Assembly: GCA_040003205.1 (NCBI GenBank)
Contig: JBDUDA010000225.1
Span: 1-5,102 of the forward strand
DNA: 5,102 bases
DNA from: JALYIM01 sp040003205
GTDB lineage: Bacteria > Acidobacteriota > Terriglobia > Terriglobales > Acidobacteriaceae
Direction: 5' to 3'
The notes beneath the pieces were generated by a model. The model did not search any database and had not been told where the DNA came from. It saw only the letters and a program-made list of their open reading frames with translations. This document shows, in pieces, positions 1 to 3,593 of the stretch; the stretch's first letter is position 1; every line of letters starts with the position of its first letter. Both the position numbers and the translations under genes were made by a program.

Positions 1-485
1 ATGCCCATCTGCCAAGGAATCACACGGTAGCTAGTGCCCGCTTCGATGGCGCGGGTTATGGCTTCGCCCACCACGGCACCCATGCTGCCGCCAATGAACG
101 AATATTCCATTGCGCTCACAATCACCGGACGCCCGTTTAAATTCCCGCGGGCATTAATGAGCGCGTCCATCAATCCGGTATCCGCTTGCGCCTGCTTCAG
201 ACGCGACCCATAGGCCTTGAGGTCAACAAACTTCAACGGATCGGTGGAAGCAAGGTTGGCGTCGAACACTTCGTATTTGCCGTCGTCGAGAAGCTGCGCC
301 AGTCGGGCGCGCGCGTCGATGCGGAAATGTTTATCGCATTTGGGACAGACATTCAAATTGTCTTCCAGATCTTTTTTCCAGATGATCTGGCGGCAGTTCT
401 CACACTTTACCCACAATCCCTCGGTACGGACCTTCTTTTCGCCCGAAGTATCGAGCTCACCGGCTTGTCGTTTAAACCAAGTCAT
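1..485 (-). CDS. accD: Acetyl-CoA carboxylase carboxyltransferase subunit beta, partial (5' part of gene)
   Basis: AccD is the beta half of the carboxyltransferase. With AccA it moves the carboxyl group from carboxybiotin on AccB to acetyl-CoA, giving malonyl-CoA for fatty acid synthesis in the cytoplasm. The 161 visible residues start MTWFKRQ. They carry the N-terminal zinc ribbon with C28-x2-C31 and C47-x2-C50 (CENC, CPKC). The start of the crotonase-like fold follows, with the family motif SFIGGSMGAVVGEAI at about 129-143. The ATG at 485 begins 6 nt after the cobO stop. There is no clear Shine-Dalgarno, so translation may be coupled to cobO. The frame is open to the window edge. From about residue 150 the translation reads GTSYRVIPWQMG, where the family normally has a P-L-I-x-x-S-x-SGGARM stretch. 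The last 38 or so bases may therefore not be native accD. Identity of the rest is secure. Confidence 0.93.
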   Translation of the reverse strand, partial: MTWFKRQAGELDTSGEKKVRTEGLWVKCENCRQIIWKKDLEDNLNVCPKCDKHFRIDARARLAQLLDDGKYEVFDANLASTDPLKFVDLKAYGSRLKQAQADTGLMDALINARGNLNGRPVIVSAMEYSFIGGSMGAVVGEAITRAIEAGTSYRVIPWQMG

Positions 486-491
486 GGATTT

Positions 492-1028
492 TCAGTACTC
501 GATGCCGCGCTGCGCCATCACGCCCTTTTCATAAGCGTGCTTCACTTGCCGCATCTCAGTCACGGTGTCCGCCAGATCGGTAATAAGTGGATGAGCATTA
601 CGGCCCGTCAATATAACATGCACCATCTCCGGCCGGCTCTTCAGCCCTTCGACCACCCTGGCCGGGGCAAGCATACCGTAACTGATGGCGTAGTTGATCT
701 CGTCGAGGATGACCAGGTCCCACTCGCCTGAGTTGATGGCCTTTTCGCCTTCCAGCCATGCGTCCTCGACCATTTTTACATCTTCGGGATCGGGCTTTTC
801 GACGCCGACTTTGACGAAGCCGCGTCCCATCTGCTTCATCACAAACTTATCGCCAAAAGCCTGCACGGCATCGAGCTCGCCGTAGTGCCAGGAACCCTTC
901 AAAAATTGCAGCATCAGCACCCGCATGCCCTGACCAACGGCGCGCAAAGCGGTGCCCATGGCCGCCGTAGTCTTACCCTTGCCGGGACCGGTATTAACGA
1001 TAATCAGACCGCGGCGAACGTCCGGCAT
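492..1028 (-). CDS. cobO: Cob(I)yrinic acid a,c-diamide adenosyltransferase (CobO/CobA/BtuR family)
   Basis: This enzyme transfers the 5'-deoxyadenosyl group of ATP to the cobalt of a reduced corrinoid, for adenosylcobalamin synthesis or salvage in the cytoplasm. The 178-residue protein has the family's P-loop GPGKGKTT at residues 14-21, the QFLKG-x-WHYGE segment at 41-51 and a Walker-B-like WDLVILDEIN at 103-112. The C-terminal signature runs from LTGRNAHPLI (140-149) through LADTVTEMRQVKHAYEKG (152-169) to the terminal AQRGIEY. Length is normal for the short form; the N-terminal extension of the enterobacterial enzyme is absent. The ATG at 1028 is the only reasonable start, since a stop lies 9 codons upstream with no other ATG or GTG between. 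A sigma70-like promoter sits just upstream. accD follows after 6 nt, so the two are probably co-transcribed. No other cobalamin gene is visible, so salvage is as likely as de novo synthesis. Confidence 0.95.
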   Translation of the reverse strand: MPDVRRGLIIVNTGPGKGKTTAAMGTALRAVGQGMRVLMLQFLKGSWHYGELDAVQAFGDKFVMKQMGRGFVKVGVEKPDPEDVKMVEDAWLEGEKAINSGEWDLVILDEINYAISYGMLAPARVVEGLKSRPEMVHVILTGRNAHPLITDLADTVTEMRQVKHAYEKGVMAQRGIEY

Positions 1029-1039
1029 ATGGCAAATGA

Positions 1040-1067
1040 ATTGTACCTGTTTTTAGAAAGCTGTCAG
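1040..1067 (-). promoter_or_regulatory. Predicted sigma70-type promoter for cobO-accD
   Basis: Read on the minus strand, CTGACA (1067-1062; 5 of 6 to TTGACA) is followed by a 16-nt spacer and TACAAT (1045-1040; 5 of 6 to TATAAT). The expected start point is near 1033, only about 5 nt before the cobO ATG, which would give a nearly leaderless mRNA. This fits the lack of a Shine-Dalgarno. The -35 hexamer lies inside the heptamer repeat array. Prediction only. Confidence 0.45.
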
Positions 1068-1093
1068 CTGTCAGCTCTCAACTCTCAGCTCAA
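1059..1093. repeat. Short tandem heptamer array (AGCTSTC x about 5)
   Basis: Five consecutive 7-bp units read AGCTGTC, AGCTGTC, AGCTCTC, AACTCTC, AGCTCAA. The first two are identical and the rest drift by one to three bases. Because AGCT is its own complement, the minus strand reads as repeated GCTGACA. That supplies the candidate -35 hexamer of the cobO promoter. Confidence 0.7.
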
Positions 1094-1160
1094 GAAATAG
1101 GGGTCGACTGGCTTCCATGAGACGCCAACCGCGCAGGGAGATAATTCTTTAAGGTATGGC

Positions 1161-1194
1161 TGTCATTCTAGCGAAGTTGAGGGGACGTGCTGTT
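1161..1194. repeat. Degraded half copy of the intergenic palindromic repeat
   Basis: The stretch beginning TGTCATTCTAGCGAAG aligns with the right arm of the two intact elements (2583 and 3461 onward). About 28 of 34 positions match, with one gap on each side. No matching left arm is visible within about 60 bases upstream, so this looks like a decayed or truncated element in the gap between the small gene and cobO. Confidence 0.55.
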
Positions 1195-1239
1195 TGTTCG
1201 CGGACGCCAATTCTCGTGCCCAGAACGGAAGCACGATAA

Positions 1240-1262
1240 GGGGGAGGGGAGGGAGAAAGGGG
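1240..1262 (+). other. Putative G-quadruplex-forming G-run
   Basis: Four G-tracts of 5, 4, 3 and 4 guanines are separated by loops of 1, 1 and 5 bases, all on the plus strand. This satisfies the usual G3+N1-7 pattern. The plus strand is the template strand for the minus-strand genes around it, so a folded structure would face RNA polymerase arriving from the small gene. Folding itself is not shown. Confidence 0.5.
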
Positions 1263-1273
1263 AAAATGACATA

Positions 1274-1301
1274 GGAGACAAGTCCGGCGACGGCCTTCTC
1301 C
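1274..1301 (-). terminator. Terminator-like hairpin after the 53-residue gene
   Basis: On the minus strand the RNA can pair GGAG with CTCC, AAG with CTT and CCG with CGG around a four-base TCGC loop. The stem has one mismatch and a two-base bulge. It begins 22 nt after the stop codon at 1323. The downstream side reads TATGTCATTTT, only moderately U-rich, so it is a weak intrinsic terminator at best. It would separate the nadD-rsfS-rlmH-small gene unit from cobO-accD. Confidence 0.4.
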
Positions 1302-1322
1302 TCTATTCGAGAGAATGGTCTC

Positions 1323-1484
1323 TTATTGCATCTCCAACACTTTTTTGGGCTCGACGCTTCCGCTGCCCGCTAGGGGAGGTCCGTCCGAAAGGAGCCGCAT
1401 TGTGATCTTCAAAGCGGTGATTTCGTTCTTCACCTTCGATAATTCCTGCTCTTTCATGCGCAGTACGTCCATCGGATTCTTCAT
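1323..1484 (-). CDS. Small coiled-coil protein of unknown function (53 residues)
   Basis: The function is unknown. The product starts MKNPMDVLRMKEQEL and is rich in charged residues and leucine over residues 5-32. Its hydrophobic spacing suits a short amphipathic or coiled-coil helix, followed by a Gly/Ser/Pro turn (34-43) and a short tail. There is no signal peptide, membrane segment or cysteine. I chose the ATG at 1484 over the in-frame TTG at 1514 because GGGAGA lies 4 nt before it, the clearest Shine-Dalgarno in the window, and because MKNPMDVLR is a natural N-terminus. I recall similar short proteins from acidobacterial genomes, but this is memory, not a search. It follows rlmH by 108 nt and precedes a terminator-like hairpin. 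A competing frame starting at 1593 overlaps it; its second half looks like a shadow of this gene. Confidence 0.65.
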   Translation of the reverse strand: MKNPMDVLRMKEQELSKVKNEITALKITMRLLSDGPPLAGSGSVEPKKVLEMQ

Positions 1485-1592
1485 CGGGTCTCCCAAAGTG
1501 GAACTGCCTGTCAATCAAACTCAACAGACTGTAGAACCCGCAGCCCCATTTTGGAACATCACGAAGGTACACGGCTGATTTCCACTGGTTCA

Positions 1593-2036
1593 TCAATGTC
1601 TAAGGTGATATGGATGCCCCTTTAGGATAGTGAATGCCCGGTAGAGCTGCTCCAGCAGCACCACCCGCGCTAGTTCGTGCGCGATGGTCATTCTGCCAAG
1701 CGACAGAATCAGGCCTGCCGCGTTTTTAGCGTCCTGGCTGAATCCACTTGCCGGCCCTATGGCGAACAGCAGCGGCATGGGATTGCCGTCGCGATGGTCG
1801 CCAATCCACTTCGCCAACTCTTCAGAGGAGAACTGCTTCCCGCTAGAATCCAGCAGCACCAACATCGAGCGCACAGGGCGCACGTCTGGCTGACCAAACT
1901 TTAACAGGGCCGCTTCGTCTTTGAGCGCGAAACCTTCGGTTTCCGCGTGATGAGAAAGCCGGGCGAGATATTCGTCCGTCAATAGCTGGATCGCAGGTAG
2001 TTTAGTTTTGCCGATCCATGCGACTTTGAGTTTCAC
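1593..2036 (-). CDS. rlmH: 23S rRNA (pseudouridine(1915)-N(3))-methyltransferase RlmH
   Basis: RlmH is a SPOUT-class enzyme that methylates pseudouridine 1915 in helix 69 of 23S rRNA on assembled 70S ribosomes, using S-adenosylmethionine. The 147 residues match the family length of about 155. Visible motifs are LLDSSGKQFSSEELA (61-75), FAIGPASGF (91-99, the SAM-binding loop, usually F-x-IGG-A-x-G) and the knot-forming C-terminus LSLGRMTIAHELARV (112-126) followed by LLEQLYRAFTILKGHPYH (127-144). Translation starts at a GTG at 2036, giving the expected MKLKVAWIGK. The gene begins 8 nt after the rsfS stop and has no obvious Shine-Dalgarno, which suggests coupling. Odd points are proline 95 in place of the second glycine of the SAM loop and the ending YHLRH, where YHK or similar is common. 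Confidence 0.95.
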   Translation of the reverse strand: MKLKVAWIGKTKLPAIQLLTDEYLARLSHHAETEGFALKDEAALLKFGQPDVRPVRSMLVLLDSSGKQFSSEELAKWIGDHRDGNPMPLLFAIGPASGFSQDAKNAAGLILSLGRMTIAHELARVVLLEQLYRAFTILKGHPYHLRH

Positions 2037-2044
2037 AAGATGGG

Positions 2045-2473
2045 TTAAGCGGGCTTCTTGGTCGCACTACGGGCGGAGACCCGTTTAGTTTTTGGTTTAG
2101 GCATCAGCTCGGCCGGTTCAATCCGTTTGGCCGTCTTCCACAGGCGTTCAAGGTCGTAAAACTTTCGCGCCTTGTCGGTGAAGACATGGACCACAAAATC
2201 CACGTAGTCGAGCAGCACCCATTCTGCCTGCCGGTAGCCTTCAATATGAGCGGGACGCAATCCAGCCTTCTTGAGCCGCAGTTCCACTTCGTCCGAGATG
2301 GCCTGAATCTGCCTGGGATTGCCGCCGCTGCAAACCACGAAGTAGTCGGTAAAGGCGCCCGAGCCTTGCTCCAGCTCCAGGATTGTGATGGCTTCAGCCT
2401 TCTTTTCCTGGCAAGCCTCGATCGCGGCGGATACTTGCAGTTTCACTTCTTGTTCTTTAAGGCTATCGGTCAT
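2045..2473 (-). CDS. rsfS: Ribosomal silencing factor RsfS (RsfS/YbeB/Iojap family)
   Basis: RsfS binds ribosomal protein uL14 on the 50S subunit and blocks joining with 30S, lowering translation under nutrient limitation. The 142-residue protein contains the family core: AFTDYFVVCSG (40-50), the EGYRQAEWVLLDYVDFVVH segment (78-96), HVF (96-98) and FYDLERLW (105-112). After the core comes a lysine- and arginine-rich tail (about 125-142, PKPKTKRVSARSATKKPA). This makes it longer than the usual 105-130 residues; such a tail could contact rRNA. The start is the ATG at 2473, with no good Shine-Dalgarno. rlmH follows after 8 nt. nadD lies upstream but is separated by 185 nt that hold a palindromic repeat. 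Confidence 0.94.
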   Translation of the reverse strand: MTDSLKEQEVKLQVSAAIEACQEKKAEAITILELEQGSGAFTDYFVVCSGGNPRQIQAISDEVELRLKKAGLRPAHIEGYRQAEWVLLDYVDFVVHVFTDKARKFYDLERLWKTAKRIEPAELMPKPKTKRVSARSATKKPA

Positions 2474-2658
2474 AGTTCATTGGATGGTCTCGCGCCTCAC
2501 CTATTCTAACTGACTCGTTCAACCGTAAAGCAGATTCCTCGACTTCGCTCGAAATGACAAAATGAAAATAAAAATAGAGCAATGTCATCCCGAGCGCAGT
2601 CGAGGGACCTGCTTTTCACTCTCAGCATTCCCGATGGAACGCACATCACTTCGTACTC
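2474..2658. other. nadD-rsfS intergenic gap, mostly a repeat element
   Basis: This 185-nt gap interrupts an otherwise conserved gene pair and codes for nothing I can support. Its centre is occupied by the palindrome at 2530-2612. Between the repeat and rsfS, the minus strand has TAGAAT (about 40 nt upstream of the ATG), a possible -10, but no matching -35 at the right distance. A separate rsfS promoter is therefore only a weak possibility. Confidence 0.5.
2530..2612. repeat. Intergenic palindromic repeat, copy 1
   Basis: A 30-bp left arm (2530-2559, starting GCAGATTCCTCGACTTCGCT) and a 30-bp right arm (2583-2612, starting TGTCATCCCGAGCGCAG) are inverted copies with 25 of 30 positions pairing. 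They are separated by an A-rich 23-nt loop. The right arm plus the next five bases (TTTTC) are identical over 35 nt to copy 2 at 3461-3495. It carries no coding potential. It sits between nadD and rsfS and, if transcribed, would form a long stem that could attenuate, terminate or stabilise the operon mRNA. Confidence 0.9.
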
Positions 2659-3357
2659 TCAATACAACTGCATCTTTTTGATGTAATCCGCCACGGCGGT
2701 ATCGAGAAGTTTTTTTAAGGGACGCTTCGCCGCAATGGCCTTGCGAATTTCGGTAGCGGAGATATTTTGGCTCACTCCATCCAGCAGATGAACCGAGACG
2801 CCGTTCAACATCAGATCGCCCTTCGCCGATTGTTTAGCAAAAGGACGCGTCACCGAGGCCGCAGGCCGTAACTTTTCGGGCAGCGCATTCGCCACGTCCG
2901 CAAGCGAATATCCCGGACGGCTGGCAACGATGAAATCACAAAGCCGCAGCAACGCTTCCGGCTCATGCCATTTTGAAATGTCGTTGAAGGCGTCAATCCC
3001 AACGATAAAAAACAGGCGATCTGAACTCTTTAGATTCTCCTTCAGCCTGCGTACGGTATCGATTGTGTAATTCGCCCCCGAGGTATCGCGCTTCGCTCCT
3101 TTGATCGCAGTGGCAGGCCCGGTCGTCGGCGCCTCTACTAAAGAGGGCACGAAAGATTTCTCTTCTCTGGTCGCGAGCGCAACCATGGCGTAGCGGTGAA
3201 AGTAGGAGGCCCCGGGCGCATGGGGTTTGAGCGGAGGCACTCCGGTTGGCACGAATAGAACACGGCTCAATTCTAATCTCTCTCGTGCTGCGCGAGCCAG
3301 CGCGACGTGTCCGAGATGGATGGGATCGAAAGTTCCGCCGAAAATTCCGATATTCAT
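2659..3357 (-). CDS. nadD: Nicotinate-nucleotide adenylyltransferase
   Basis: NadD joins ATP and nicotinate mononucleotide to give nicotinate adenine dinucleotide (deamido-NAD), the penultimate step of NAD synthesis in the cytoplasm. The 232-residue protein shows the nucleotidyltransferase signature GGTFDPIHLGH (7-17), with the HxGH-type histidines H14 and H17. It also has PPLK (41-44), NYTIDTV (96-102), FIVGIDAFNDISKW (117-130), DFIVASRPG (141-149) and the C-terminal ISATEIR (199-205), the ISxTxxR motif. It is longer than the usual 190-215 residues. Extra sequence lies at about 77-92 (TTGPATAIKGAKRD) and 173-180. The ATG at 3357 gives the expected MNIGIFGGTFDP; there is no visible Shine-Dalgarno. 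It is the first gene of the minus-strand block and diverges from the kinase gene. Confidence 0.95.
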   Translation of the reverse strand: MNIGIFGGTFDPIHLGHVALARAARERLELSRVLFVPTGVPPLKPHAPGASYFHRYAMVALATREEKSFVPSLVEAPTTGPATAIKGAKRDTSGANYTIDTVRRLKENLKSSDRLFFIVGIDAFNDISKWHEPEALLRLCDFIVASRPGYSLADVANALPEKLRPAASVTRPFAKQSAKGDLMLNGVSVHLLDGVSQNISATEIRKAIAAKRPLKKLLDTAVADYIKKMQLY

Positions 3358-3363
3358 GAAGAA

Positions 3364-3369
3364 ATTATG
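3364..3369 (-). promoter_or_regulatory. nadD: Possible -10 element for nadD (leaderless start)
   Basis: CATAAT on the minus strand matches TATAAT at 5 of 6 positions. Placing +1 seven bases downstream of its last base puts it exactly on the A of the nadD ATG at 3357, consistent with the missing Shine-Dalgarno. No -35 hexamer is present 16-18 nt upstream; that space is taken by an inverted repeat. Confidence 0.3.
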
Positions 3370-3370
3370 T

Positions 3371-3398
3371 TACCCGCGACGCCTTGCCCGCGCGGGTA
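3371..3398. promoter_or_regulatory. Perfect 8-bp inverted repeat upstream of nadD (candidate operator or hairpin)
   Basis: TACCCGCG (3371-3378) and CGCGGGTA (3391-3398) are exact inverted copies with a 12-nt spacer. Half-site centres are 20 bp apart, about two helical turns. The repeat ends one base before the candidate -10 of nadD and covers the spacer and -35 zone, as an operator or activator site would. It could instead be a hairpin if transcription starts further upstream. No regulator is identified. Confidence 0.4.
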
Positions 3399-3410
3399 GC
3401 AGACCGAACA

Positions 3411-3490
3411 GCAGGTCCCTCGACTTCGCTTGGGATGACAGGATATTTTTAATAGAAGGTTGTCATCCCGAGCGCAGTCGAGGGACCTGC
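3411..3490. repeat. Intergenic palindromic repeat, copy 2
   Basis: The left arm (3411-3440, starting GCAGGTCCCTCGACTTCGCT) and right arm (3461-3490, starting TGTCATCCCGAGCGCAG) pair at 28 of 30 positions around a 20-nt loop. The right arm is identical to that of copy 1. It lies in the divergent nadD-kinase gap, upstream of both genes. The closer pairing of its arms suggests it is younger than copy 1. Confidence 0.92.
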
Positions 3491-3559
3491 TTTTCCTAAG
3501 GCCAAATGCTCCGGGGCCATGCCCATCTGCCAAAGGTGCAGTGGCCCTGCGTAACTCGC

Positions 3560-3565
3560 TCTAAT
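3560..3565 (+). promoter_or_regulatory. Possible -10 hexamer for the histidine kinase gene
   Basis: TCTAAT matches TATAAT at 5 of 6 positions and would place the transcript start near 3572, leaving a leader of about 22 nt that contains GAGAAG (3586-3591). There is no recognisable -35. GGAACT at 3574 resembles an ECF-type -35, but nothing suitable follows it. Weak. Confidence 0.2.
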
Positions 3566-3593
3566 CCCATTTTGGAACTAGAGTCGAGAAGTG

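Noticed and set aside
186..731. 181-residue plus-strand frame across accD and cobO
   Set aside because: It is antisense to two firmly identified genes and spans their junction. It has no motif and no Shine-Dalgarno.
1303..1593. Minus-strand frame starting at the ATG that overlaps the rlmH stop (TGATG)
   Set aside because: The coupling geometry is attractive, but the second half overlaps the better supported 53-residue gene in another frame and reads like a shadow (Arg-, Glu- and Gly-rich, no pattern). Kept only as an alternative within a finding.
1885..2185. Plus-strand frames opposite rlmH and rsfS
   Set aside because: They are antisense to genes with full family motifs and carry no independent evidence.
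2530..3490. The two palindromic repeats as a CRISPR array or as ends of one composite transposon
   Set aside because: There are only two units, each an internal palindrome lying about 800 bp apart between housekeeping genes, with nadD and no transposase between them.
3541..3565. Sigma54-like promoter (TGGCCC...GCT) before the kinase
   Set aside because: The distance between the GG and GC dinucleotides is 13 nt instead of the required 10, and the rest of the consensus is missing.
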